NCBI RefSeq assembly: GCF_000935045.1
Contig: NZ_JYKS01000001.1
Coordinates: 124,001 to 188,000, forward strand
Direction: 5' to 3'
Length of the DNA: 64,000 nt
Source: Pseudomonas sp. 10-1B
GTDB taxonomy: Bacteria; Pseudomonadota; Gammaproteobacteria; Pseudomonadales; Pseudomonadaceae
The notes below the pieces were generated by a model, which saw only the letters and a list, made by a program, of their open reading frames with translations, was not told the DNA's origin and searched no databases. Below are positions 44,421 to 53,079 of this stretch, piece by piece. The position numbers and the translations under genes were made by a program. Numbering within the stretch: the stretch's first letter is position 1; every line of letters starts with the position of its first letter.

Positions 44421-45596
44421 TCACTGGCCAGTGTGCTGTGCGATGGGCGGAGCCCCTGAGGCGTTGTCGACCTGCACCTGGTCACCGGCCTTGACGTGCT
44501 GCAGGCCCTCGACCACCACCCGCTCGCCGGGGGCCAGGCCCTCGCTGACGATCCAGCGGTCGCCCTGGGCGCTGCCCAGTACTACCTGGCGGTCGCTGAC
44601 CCGAGCCTGCTGGTCGACCACCAGCACCTTGGGCACGCCGGCGCTGTCCCGCAGGATGGCCCGCTGCGGCACGCTCAGGCCCTTGGGCTGCACGGCCTGT
44701 TCCAGGCGCACACGTACGTAGCTGCCGGGCAGCAGGTCGAGGTCCGGGTTGGGGAACTCGCTGCGCAGGGTGATCTGGTTGGTGCTGGGGTCGACGCTGA
44801 TGTCGGAGAACAGCAGCTTGCCTGGCAGCGGGTAGGCGCTGTCATCGTCCTGGATCAGCGTGGCGCGGGCCTGGCCGTCGCCCACCTGCTGCAGCTCGCC
44901 GGCTCGCAGGGCGCGGCGCAGGGCGTTGAGCTCGCGGGTCGATTGGGTGACGTCCGCATGGATCGGGTCCAACTGCTGGATGGTCGCCAGCGGGGTGCTC
45001 TCGTTCTGCCCGACCAGCGCGCCTTCGGTGACCTGGGCACGGCCTATACGGCCGGAAATCGGTGCGGTCACGGTGGCGTAGCCGAGGTTCAGTCGGGCCC
45101 GCTCCAGGGCCGCCTTGGCTTCGGCAACTGCGGCATCGGCCTGCAGGAAGCTGGCCTTGGCGTTGTCGTATTCCTGGCGGCTGACGGCCTTGTCGGCGAC
45201 CAGCTCGCGGTAGCGCTGCTCTTGCAGGCGCGCCTGGTACCGGGTGGCTTCGGCCTTGGCCAGGGTGGCGCGGGCGCTGTCGTGGTCGGCCTTGAACGGC
45301 GCCGGGTCGATCAGGAACAGTACATCGCCCTGTTTGACGTCGCTGCCTTCACGGTACACCCGCTTGAGCACCACGCCGGCGACCCGCGCGCGCACTTCTG
45401 CGGTACGCGGGGCCAGGATGCGGCCACTGAGTTCGCTGCTGATGGCCAAGGGCTGCAGTTGCAGGGTTTCCACCCGTACTTGCGGGGTGGGTGCCTGTTC
45501 GTCTTGCTCGGCGCTGTCGCCGCAGCCGGCCAGGGACAGGCTCAGAAACGCCAGAAGCGCCACTGGGCGCAGGCGAAGGGAGAGGGTAGTAGGCAT
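44421..45596 (-). CDS. RND periplasmic adaptor (membrane fusion) lipoprotein
   Basis: 391 residues with a lipobox (FLSLSLAGCGDS), lipoyl half-motifs (VAGVVLKRVYREGSDVKQGD and YATVTAPISGRIGRAQVTEG) flanking a coiled-coil hairpin (about 100-165), and a beta-barrel domain. It pairs the pump with an outer-membrane channel. First gene of a two-gene operon. Confidence 0.92.
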   Translation of the reverse strand: MPTTLSLRLRPVALLAFLSLSLAGCGDSAEQDEQAPTPQVRVETLQLQPLAISSELSGRILAPRTAEVRARVAGVVLKRVYREGSDVKQGDVLFLIDPAPFKADHDSARATLAKAEATRYQARLQEQRYRELVADKAVSRQEYDNAKASFLQADAAVAEAKAALERARLNLGYATVTAPISGRIGRAQVTEGALVGQNESTPLATIQQLDPIHADVTQSTRELNALRRALRAGELQQVGDGQARATLIQDDDSAYPLPGKLLFSDISVDPSTNQITLRSEFPNPDLDLLPGSYVRVRLEQAVQPKGLSVPQRAILRDSAGVPKVLVVDQQARVSDRQVVLGSAQGDRWIVSEGLAPGERVVVEGLQHVKAGDQVQVDNASGAPPIAQHTGQ

Positions 45597-45734
45597 GCGG
45601 ATCTTCCGATGATGACCGGGTATATGCTACGGCAGGCATTGCTGGGCGGCTGTTAATACCTGTAGGGCGAGTGTGAAAAAATGTGAAGAACAAGCCTGTG
45701 GTGTTGCAGTGTTCTATATCCTGAGTATTCCTGT

Positions 45735-45835
45735 GCCGGCCTCTTCGCGGGCTTGCCCGCTCCCACAAGGACCGCACAGTATCTGAAATCTGTGCTGTAC
45801 CTGTGGGAGCGGGCAAGCCCGCGAAGAGGCCGGCA
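45735..45835. repeat. REP inverted pair in divergent promoter region
   Basis: GGCCTCTTCGCGGGCTTGCC and GAGCGGGCAAGCCCGCGAAG fill most of the gap between the divergent adaptor and response-regulator genes. It is unusual for REPs to sit between two start sites. Confidence 0.8.
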
Positions 45836-45867
45836 AGGTCCAACACAACCTAGATTCCCAAGCACCT

Positions 45868-46569
45868 ATGCCGAATATTCTCCTGGTCGAAGACGACAGC
45901 GCCCTGTCCGAGTTGATCGCCAGCTACCTGCAACGCAACGACTTCCACGTCCAGGTGATCGCCCGTGGCGATCATGTGCTGGACGAGTACCGCCGGCAAA
46001 AGCCCGACCTGGTCATCCTCGATCTGATGTTGCCGGGTATCGATGGCCTGCAGCTGTGCCGCCTGCTGCGCCAAGAGTCGCAGAGCCTGCCGATCCTGAT
46101 GCTGACTGCCCGCGACGACAGCCATGATCAGGTACTGGGCCTGGAAATGGGCGCCGATGACTATGTGACCAAACCCTGCGAACCGCGTGTGCTGCTGGCT
46201 CGCGTGCGCACCCTGCTGCGCCGCAGCAGCGTCAACGAGCCGCGCCTGGACAATGACCTGATCCTGATCGGTGGCCTGCGCATCGACCTGGCCGAGCGCA
46301 CGGTCAGCTGGCGCGGCGAAGAAGTGGAACTGTCCAGCGGCGAGTACAACCTGCTGGTGGTACTGGCACGCAATGCCGGCGAAGTGCTGAACCGCGACCG
46401 CATCCTGCAGCAGCTGCGTGGCATCGAGTTCAACGGCACCGACCGCTCGGTGGACGTGGCCATCTCCAAGCTGCGGCGCAAGTTCGACGATAATGCCGGT
46501 GAAGCGCGCAAGATCAAGACCGTCTGGGGCAAGGGCTACCTGTTCAGCCGTGTCGAGTGGGAGTGCTGA
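45868..46569 (+). CDS. OmpR/PhoB-family response regulator, RstA-like
   Basis: 233 residues: a receiver domain with ILLVEDDSAL, phospho-acceptor Asp in VILDLMLPG, Thr in LMLTARD, Lys in YVTKPCEPRVLL; then a winged-helix DNA-binding domain (LLVVLARNAGEVLNRDRILQ, DVAISKLRRKFDD, TVWGKGYLFS). Six bases before its kinase gene. Similarity pattern and partner topology suggest an RstA relative. It is divergent from the RND operon, a common arrangement for regulators of efflux. Confidence 0.9.
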   Translation: MPNILLVEDDSALSELIASYLQRNDFHVQVIARGDHVLDEYRRQKPDLVILDLMLPGIDGLQLCRLLRQESQSLPILMLTARDDSHDQVLGLEMGADDYVTKPCEPRVLLARVRTLLRRSSVNEPRLDNDLILIGGLRIDLAERTVSWRGEEVELSSGEYNLLVVLARNAGEVLNRDRILQQLRGIEFNGTDRSVDVAISKLRRKFDDNAGEARKIKTVWGKGYLFSRVEWEC

Positions 46570-46575
46570 CCGCCC

Positions 46576-47874
46576 ATGCTCAAGATCCTGGTGCGGCTGT
46601 ACCTGGTGATCATCGTCGCCTATGCCGGTGCGCTGCTGTTCATCCCTGACACCATCGTCGGCCTGTTCCAGGACCGTTTCATGGCCTACAACCTGGACCA
46701 GGCCAAGGGTGTGCAGTCGTTGATCGTGCGCCAGTTCCACCAGGCCCCGCGCGAACAGTGGCCGGCGGTGGAGCAAGAGCTGGCCAGTGCCTTCGCCCCC
46801 CTCGAAGTGCAACTGCTGCGCATGGACCAGGCCGAGCTGGGTGCGGATGAGCAGGCGCGCCTGGAACATGGCCTGTACGCGGTGCGCATTGGCGAGTGGG
46901 GTTATTACGAGACGGTGCTGGCACCGCTGGACAAGCAATGGCTGGTGCGTCTGCACTCACCGCCAGACCCGCTGGACATCAATGTACTGTCGTGGGGCGT
47001 GACCGTGCTGATCGGTGCGGCCATGCTCGGTTGCCTGCTGCTGTGGGTATGGCCGCACTGGCGCGACCTGGAACGCCTCAAGGAGACGGCCCGGCGCCTG
47101 GGCCAGGGGCAGATGGCCGAGCGTACGCACATCTCGCCGCACTCCAACATCGGTGAGCTGGCCGGGGTATTCGACACCATGGCCAGCGACCTGGAACGCC
47201 ACGTCAACCAGCAGCGCGAGCTGCTCAATGCAGTGTCCCACGAGTTGCGCACGCCGCTGACCCGGCTGGATTTCGGCCTGGTGCTGCTGTTCGACGAAGT
47301 GCCGCCGGCCAGCCGCAAACGCCTGCTGGAGCTGGTCGGGCATGTGCGCGAACTGGATGAACTGGTGCTGGAACTGCTGTCCTACAGCCGGCTGTACAAC
47401 GCCGACCAGGCCCGGGAGCGGGTCGAGGTGTCGTTGCTGGAGCTGGTCGACAGTGTGCTGGGTGGCTTTGCCGAAGAGCTCGATGGCCGGGATATCCAGT
47501 GGGAAGTGCGGGCCGAGGGTGATTTGCCGCGTTTTGTGCTGGACCCGCGGCTGACGGCACGGGCGGTGCAGAACCTGGTGCGCAATGCCATGCGCTATTG
47601 CGATGAAAGCCTGTTGCTACGCTTGCGCCTGGAAGAGGACGGCGCTTGCCTGTTGACGGTGGAGGATGACGGGATTGGCATTCCGGTGGAGGAGCGGGAG
47701 CGGATTTTCCAGCCGTTCTACCGACTGGACCGTAGCCGTGACCGCAATACCGGCGGGTTTGGCCTGGGCTTGGCGATCAGCCGGCGGGCGATCGAGGGGC
47801 AGGGGGGGACCTTGACCGTGGCGCAGTCGGCGCTGGGTGGCGCGCAGTTCCGCATTCGTTTGCCTGCGGGGTGA
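46576..47874 (+). CDS. Sensor histidine kinase, RstB-like
   Basis: 432 residues: TM1 near 5-27, a periplasmic sensor of about 110 residues, TM2 near 138-160, HAMP (ETARRLGQGQMAERTHISPH), phospho-acceptor H222 in NAVSHELRTPLTRLDF, and an ATPase domain with NLVRNAMRYC, DDGIGIP and FGLGLAISRR. Partner of the preceding regulator. The signal sensed is unknown. Confidence 0.9.
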   Translation: MLKILVRLYLVIIVAYAGALLFIPDTIVGLFQDRFMAYNLDQAKGVQSLIVRQFHQAPREQWPAVEQELASAFAPLEVQLLRMDQAELGADEQARLEHGLYAVRIGEWGYYETVLAPLDKQWLVRLHSPPDPLDINVLSWGVTVLIGAAMLGCLLLWVWPHWRDLERLKETARRLGQGQMAERTHISPHSNIGELAGVFDTMASDLERHVNQQRELLNAVSHELRTPLTRLDFGLVLLFDEVPPASRKRLLELVGHVRELDELVLELLSYSRLYNADQARERVEVSLLELVDSVLGGFAEELDGRDIQWEVRAEGDLPRFVLDPRLTARAVQNLVRNAMRYCDESLLLRLRLEEDGACLLTVEDDGIGIPVEERERIFQPFYRLDRSRDRNTGGFGLGLAISRRAIEGQGGTLTVAQSALGGAQFRIRLPAG

Positions 47875-47908
47875 TGTGTCGCCTGTGCCCGCGAAAAGGC
47901 CGGGCCTG

Positions 47909-49000
47909 CTAATCCTGATCTACCAATTGGCTTGACCACAGCACAAAGCGGTCCTTGCCACCGTGCTTGGCCTCGTACAATGCCTGGTCGGCGCGCACCA
48001 GCGCGGTAGTCAGGCTGTCCCCCGGGTCCACCCGGGCCAGGCCGATACTGATGGTCACCGCGTGCTCGCCAATATCGTCGCGCACCCGTTGGCACAGTGC
48101 CGCCACCCGTTGCTCGGCGCCTTGCTGGTCCAGCCCGTGGAAAAAGATCGCGAACTCCTCACCACCCAGCCGGGCAATTTCGTAACCGACCATGCTCGCC
48201 TGGATATGCAGGGCCACGCGCTTGAGCACTTCATCGCCCACGTCATGGCCAAAGCGGTCGTTGACCCGTTTGAAGTTGTCGATGTCGACCATCGCCAGGT
48301 ACTGCCCGGCCGTGGCCAGACGCAGTTGGTGGTCGGCCTTGGCCATGAACGAACGGCGGTTGGGGATTTCGGTCAGGGCGTCGACGTAGGCCTGCTCCAG
48401 CAGCACCTTGGATAGGTAGAAATTGTGCAGCTTGGCCTGGCGCATCTGCAGGTAGCTGTAGGTGACCAGGCCGCTGACGAACACCGCATAGCTGATCAGC
48501 ATGGTGCCTTCGAGTTCATCGGGCGCGATGCGGGTGTGGTAGAGCGGGTTGAGCACCAGCCAGGTGATAACCATGGTGCAGAAGAACGACCACTGCCGCA
48601 CCGGCAGCACCGACACCGCGTACAGCACGGTGGAGACCCCGAGTATCAGCCACACCGGGCGCAGGGCGACTGGAATGCCGTCGATCACCAGGCGCAGGCC
48701 CAGGGTGATGGTGGCGACGAACAGCAGGTTGAGCACATCGAAGTGCTGGCTGCGGCGGGTAAAGTACAGCACCACGGTGAGGCAGCCGAGCAGGGCGATG
48801 AACAGGTAGGAGCGCCAGGTGAAGCCCTGGCCGCCGAGGAAACTGACGAGCAGGTCGAAGACCAGCCAGATGAGGATGCTGACGCAGAACACCAGCAGGC
48901 AGAACGGGCGCATGGACTCGAATTCGTGTTGGCGGAACTCGGCGCGCAGGGCGGCGGGGGCTACCTGTTTGCGCACGTGCTGTTCGATGGTCTTGAACAT
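47909..49000 (-). CDS. Membrane-bound diguanylate cyclase
   Basis: 363 residues with GGAG six bases before the start. The N-terminal half has about five or six hydrophobic helices (FCLLVFCVSILIWLVFDLLV, LVTYSYLQM). The C-terminal GGDEF domain carries VDIDNFKRVNDRFGHDVGDE and active-site GGEEF, which should make c-di-GMP. No RxxD inhibitory site was noted before GGEEF. It lies near the nfr glycan locus, whose synthase carries a c-di-GMP-binding type of domain. Confidence 0.9.
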   Translation of the reverse strand: MFKTIEQHVRKQVAPAALRAEFRQHEFESMRPFCLLVFCVSILIWLVFDLLVSFLGGQGFTWRSYLFIALLGCLTVVLYFTRRSQHFDVLNLLFVATITLGLRLVIDGIPVALRPVWLILGVSTVLYAVSVLPVRQWSFFCTMVITWLVLNPLYHTRIAPDELEGTMLISYAVFVSGLVTYSYLQMRQAKLHNFYLSKVLLEQAYVDALTEIPNRRSFMAKADHQLRLATAGQYLAMVDIDNFKRVNDRFGHDVGDEVLKRVALHIQASMVGYEIARLGGEEFAIFFHGLDQQGAEQRVAALCQRVRDDIGEHAVTISIGLARVDPGDSLTTALVRADQALYEAKHGGKDRFVLWSSQLVDQD

Positions 49001-49036
49001 GAGCGCTCCTGTGAGTACGGCAATGCCAGGCCCGGC

Positions 49037-49222
49037 CCCATCGCCGGCAAGCCAGCTCCCACAGGTTCACCAGGGCTCTTGAGATCTGTGCTTCACCTGT
49101 GACAGTACTGCTTTATCAGGCCCGGCCTCTTCGCGGGCTCGCCCGCTTCCACAGGAAACGCACAGTCTTCAGATACTGTGGAGGCCCTGTGGGAGCGGGC
49201 GTGCCCGCGAAGAGGCCGGGCC
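49037..49222. repeat. REP elements between cyclase and nfr locus
   Basis: A single unit CATCGCCGGCAAGCCAGCTC near 49039-49058 and an inverted pair at about 49122-49222 with GCGGGCTCGCCCGC and GCGGGCGTGCCCGC separate the two transcription units. Confidence 0.8.
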
Positions 49223-49229
49223 TGGAGAC

Positions 49230-50074
49230 TCAATTCTGTGGCAGAAGCCCCCTTGCCCAAGGCCGGTAGCGCAAGGCGAACACCGCCTCGGCATGGCACC
49301 CGCCGCCCAGCTTCGGTTCGGCAGGTTCAGCCCGAAACGCCTGCCCCGGGGCACTCACCTGGCGGAACGCCTCGCGCACCACGCCCACCCGGCACGGCAA
49401 GGCAAGGCCTGTTCGTAACCTTGGCGCACCAACGCCGGCAAACGCCCGGTGCCGGCACCGTCCTGCCACCACACAGTCAAGCCCAACCCGGCCAGTTGAT
49501 CCAGCCACGCGGCATTGGCTCGCGGGGACAGTTTGCCTGCGCTGAAGGCACTGATGTGCAAGGGCTTGTCCAACTGGCGGTTGAACGCCTGCAACTGGCT
49601 GTGCAGCGCAGTGCGCCGCTCGGCATCGCGAAAATGCTGGTCGTCCAGTTCCATGGGCAGGTACCAGCCGTCCACCGGCAGTTGCCAGGCTTGGCGCAGT
49701 TGCTGGTACTGGCTGAGCGAGCGCCCCAGTTGCGCCTTCCAGTAGCTGCTCAGGCCTTCGCCGTCCAGCTCGTCCAGGCGTTGGTAGTAGGCGGGGTCCA
49801 TATACAGGCCCACTACCAGTTGCAGGCCTTGGGCACGTGCCGTGCGCAGGCTGTTGGCCAGCCAGCCCTGGGCACCGCCGAAGTCGCTGTCGCCATAGGC
49901 GCTCCACTGCACGATCAGGGTCTTGCCACCCTGGGCTACGGTGGCCTGCCACAGCTGTTGCCATTGGGCGGGGGTGACACTGGCATCGCGGTTGAGGGGT
50001 TGGTAGAACAGGCGCTGGTCGGCTGTGGCAGGCAGGCACAGGGCAAGCAGGCAGAGGGCCAGGATCGTCCGCAT
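49230..50074 (-). pseudogene. ybcH: DUF4434 (YbcH-like) gene with frameshift
   Basis: The start at 50074 overlaps the end of nfrA by one base, with a signal peptide (TILALCLLALCLPATA) and a DUF4434-type domain (TLIVQWSAYGDSDFGG, VGLYMDPAYYQRLDEL, VDGWYLPMELDDQHF). The frame ends early at about 49355 after GYEQALPCRAGWAWC. In the alternative frame the protein continues VREAFRQVSAPGQAFRAEPAE to a stop at 49230. The switch coincides with a tandem 5-base repeat CAAGGCAAGG at 49398-49407; removing one unit restores a single frame of about 280 residues. In E. coli the homologue is the third gene of the nfr glycan locus. A real mutation or an assembly error are both possible. Confidence 0.8.
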
Positions 50075-53000
50075 CAGAAGGTCATCTCCACACCGACCAG
50101 CACGCCGTTGGCGCGCTCGTATAGATTGCCGCCCAGCGACTGCTGGTACTCAGCGCGCACTTTCAGCGAGCCGCGGTAGGCGTTGTAACGGTCGTCATCG
50201 AACCACCACTGCCAGCGCACACCGACCCCGGCCCGGGCGTCCTGGCGCCAGTCGTTGCTCGGGTCCTGGCTGGAGAACTCGACAAAGCCATAGGGCATGA
50301 TGGTTTGTGGCGAACTGCCGGGCAGTTTCCAGGCGTGGCCTTGCTGGAAGCGCGACAGCCAGGCATGGTCGCCGGCACGGGTCCACCAGGCGGCGTCGAG
50401 GTAGAGGAAGCGCTCGTTCCATTGGTCTTCATCGACCCGCCAGTCGTTGCGCCACTCGCCCTGGTCGAGGAACGAAGCGGTGGCGCGCAACAGCAGGTCG
50501 TTGCTCGATTCGGCGTGGTGGCGCAGGTCGCCCCAGTTGCCGCCGACCTTGGCCGGGCTCAGCAGTTGGCCCAGGCTGAGGCCGCGGTAGTGTTCGTCGT
50601 CGATCTGCCGCTGGTGGTACAGCTCGGCATACAGGTTGAGGTTGGCCTGGCCGAACGGCTTGTAGCGCAGGCCGACGCCGGTACCCAGGCTTTGCGCATA
50701 GTCGGTGCGGCTCTGGCCACCGAACAGTACCCGGCCATACACCGACAGGGTGCTGCCGTTGTGGCTGGGCTCTTCGCCCAAGGCGTGGTCCCACATGGCC
50801 AGCTGTACGTTCTGGGATTGCGCCCGGCGCGAACTGCCACTGCGTTGGCCGTTGTCGAGGAACTTGTCGTTGGTCGAGGTGCCGGCGGGCGACCAGGTGC
50901 TGGCCAGGGTGATGGTATCGCGCCGCGACAGGCTTTCGTGGGCGCGGCGCTGGCGGTACTTGCGGGCTCCCAGGCTGCCGTATTCGTCGTCGCCGTCGAC
51001 CAGGTTCTGTTCCACATCGAGGATGCGGCGCAGTTCACGGCGTGCTGCGGCGCTGTCTTCGACTTCGTCGTAGCGCAAGGCCAAGGTCTCGCCAAGGCGG
51101 TAGTCCTCGGGGAAGTCGTGGGTGGCGCGCTCCAGGTAGGGGATCGACTGGCGGCGCAGGGCCTTGTCCGCCGAGCCGGCCAGGCGCATGGCGTAGTCCG
51201 CGCGATAGCGTGGCTGCTCCGGGGCCAGGCGCACGGCTTCGGCCAGCCAGGCCGTGCTCTGGGCGCTGTCGCCGGCCAGTTGTGCGGTACTAGCGGCGGC
51301 ATAGTAGTGGTCGGCGCGCGGGTTGTGCGCCAGGGCCTGGCGCTGGAAGCCCAGCGCGGCCTGAGGGTCGCCTTGGCGCTGGGCGATGGCGGCGCCTAGC
51401 GCCCAGTCATCGGCGTTGTGGTGCGCGGCGGCGTTCCAATAGCGCCGTGCTGCATCAGCGTCGCCTGCATTCAGCGCACCGCGGGCGGCGGTGAGGCGGG
51501 CGTTGTCGGTCCAGACGCTGTCCGGCAGGCTGCGCCAGATGGACAGGGCGGTCTCGGAGTCACCAGCAGCCTCCAGCGCGTAGGCCAGGGGCAGGCGGTT
51601 GTCGCGCTTACCCAGGCGTTCGGCGGCCTGGTAGTAGACCACTGCTTCGCCGGGTTGGTCGGGCATGGCGCAGCGGCCCAGGGCACGGTACTGCCCGGGC
51701 TCGCTCGGGGTGGCCGGGACCGCCCGACGCACGGTGTCGCACTGGCCGGCCTCGGCCAGTCGGCCGAGCAGTTGGGCGCGGGTATTGGCGTCGACACGGG
51801 GGACCAGGCCGAGCATGCGGCGGTTGTCCAGTGGCCCGTCGTTACGCGCATACAGGTTGCCCAGGCGCTGCAGCAGTGACGGCGTGAGGCGGCCCTGACG
51901 GCGGTCGTAGGCCTGCTCCAGCAGTTGCCGGGTGCGCTCGTATTGGCCTTGTTGCATCAGCAGGAAGGTGGCTTGCTCGAGTGCAGTCAGGTCGCCGCCC
52001 TGGCGGTAGCGCGTCTCCCATTCGGCGGCGGTACGCGGTTGTGCCGGCTGCGGTGGGTCGCCGTACAGGCGTTGCTTGAGCACGGCATAGGCGCGAGGGT
52101 TGGTGCTGGCGCTGCAGCCCTTGAACTGTTCGCGCGCCAGGTCCGGGTCCCGGCGTGACAACCAGTCGACGGTTTCCAGGCAGGGGCGTTGCAGTTCATT
52201 GCTCAGGCGCTGTACCAGCGGGGCGTCATGGCTTTCGCGGGCCAGTTCCCACAGCTGCTGGCGTTGCTCGGGGCGGTTCAACTGTTCGGCCGGGAGTGCA
52301 TGCAGCCAACGCATGGCCTGTTGCTTCTGCCCGACGGCGATGGCCCGGTTGGCCATGGCCAGGCGCGCCTGATCGCCCGCTTCGCGGGAGGGGGCGCTGG
52401 CCAGCAGTTTGCTCAGCCCGGGTTCATCCACCTGCTGGATATAGGCATTGGCCAGGCGTTGCCAATCTTGCGCTGGCAGTTGGCCTTTGTCGGCCAGGGG
52501 CTGCAGCTGTTCGATGGTTTCCTTCCAGTTGCGCAATTGCTCGGCGAAGTTGGCCCTGGCCAGGCGCAGGACCTGGCCATCCTCCCGTGGCGGCAGCTGG
52601 TTGAGCCAGTCCAGCGCCTTGGCGGCGCCACCGAACTTGGCCAGGCTCAGGCTATAGGCCTGCCATAGGCGCACCCGGTGGGTGCCTTCGCTGGTAGCGA
52701 GCCATTGTTCCACCTGGCTGGCCGGGGGCGGGTCCTGCTCGATCCAGGTCAGGCGCAGTTCGAGCAGCGCGTTGGCGTATTCGGGGCTGCCGCCCAACTG
52801 TTCGGCCAGTGCTTGGGCTTCCTTGTAGCGGCGCTGGTGGGCCAGGGCTTCTACCAGCAGCGCGCGGGCTTCGTCGTTGTTCGGCACCCGGCCCAGTACG
52901 TGACGGGTCAGGCGTTCGACCTCGGCCCAGTTGTCTTTCTTGGCCTCACGGTAGCTGCGCTCCATGAATGGGTAGCTGGTGAACCGCTGGAATTCGGTCA

Positions 53001-53079
53001 TCGGCGCCGAAGCGGTGGCGGGCAGGGTGGCAGAGCATAGCAGCAGGCCCGTGAAAGCGAGGGAAAAACGCGGCTTCAT
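50074..53079 (-). CDS. nfrA: NfrA-like outer-membrane glycan exporter
   Basis: 1001 residues: a signal peptide (FTGLLLCSATLPATASA), a long periplasmic TPR superhelix (about 30-690, EARALLVEALAHQRRYKEAQ, LPLAYALEAAGDSETALSIW) and a C-terminal barrel of about 280 residues ending in a terminal Phe (VLVGVEMTF). This is the architecture of NfrA, the outer-membrane protein used by phage N4 and part of an exopolysaccharide export system. It overlaps nfrB by ATGA. The frame is intact although both neighbours are frameshifted. Confidence 0.85.
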   Translation of the reverse strand: MKPRFSLAFTGLLLCSATLPATASAPMTEFQRFTSYPFMERSYREAKKDNWAEVERLTRHVLGRVPNNDEARALLVEALAHQRRYKEAQALAEQLGGSPEYANALLELRLTWIEQDPPPASQVEQWLATSEGTHRVRLWQAYSLSLAKFGGAAKALDWLNQLPPREDGQVLRLARANFAEQLRNWKETIEQLQPLADKGQLPAQDWQRLANAYIQQVDEPGLSKLLASAPSREAGDQARLAMANRAIAVGQKQQAMRWLHALPAEQLNRPEQRQQLWELARESHDAPLVQRLSNELQRPCLETVDWLSRRDPDLAREQFKGCSASTNPRAYAVLKQRLYGDPPQPAQPRTAAEWETRYRQGGDLTALEQATFLLMQQGQYERTRQLLEQAYDRRQGRLTPSLLQRLGNLYARNDGPLDNRRMLGLVPRVDANTRAQLLGRLAEAGQCDTVRRAVPATPSEPGQYRALGRCAMPDQPGEAVVYYQAAERLGKRDNRLPLAYALEAAGDSETALSIWRSLPDSVWTDNARLTAARGALNAGDADAARRYWNAAAHHNADDWALGAAIAQRQGDPQAALGFQRQALAHNPRADHYYAAASTAQLAGDSAQSTAWLAEAVRLAPEQPRYRADYAMRLAGSADKALRRQSIPYLERATHDFPEDYRLGETLALRYDEVEDSAAARRELRRILDVEQNLVDGDDEYGSLGARKYRQRRAHESLSRRDTITLASTWSPAGTSTNDKFLDNGQRSGSSRRAQSQNVQLAMWDHALGEEPSHNGSTLSVYGRVLFGGQSRTDYAQSLGTGVGLRYKPFGQANLNLYAELYHQRQIDDEHYRGLSLGQLLSPAKVGGNWGDLRHHAESSNDLLLRATASFLDQGEWRNDWRVDEDQWNERFLYLDAAWWTRAGDHAWLSRFQQGHAWKLPGSSPQTIMPYGFVEFSSQDPSNDWRQDARAGVGVRWQWWFDDDRYNAYRGSLKVRAEYQQSLGGNLYERANGVLVGVEMTF

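Noticed and set aside
42349..44721. 790-codon plus-strand frame opposite the RND pump gene
   Set aside because: It is a shadow of the pump gene with biased His/Gln/Gly content and no recognisable domain.
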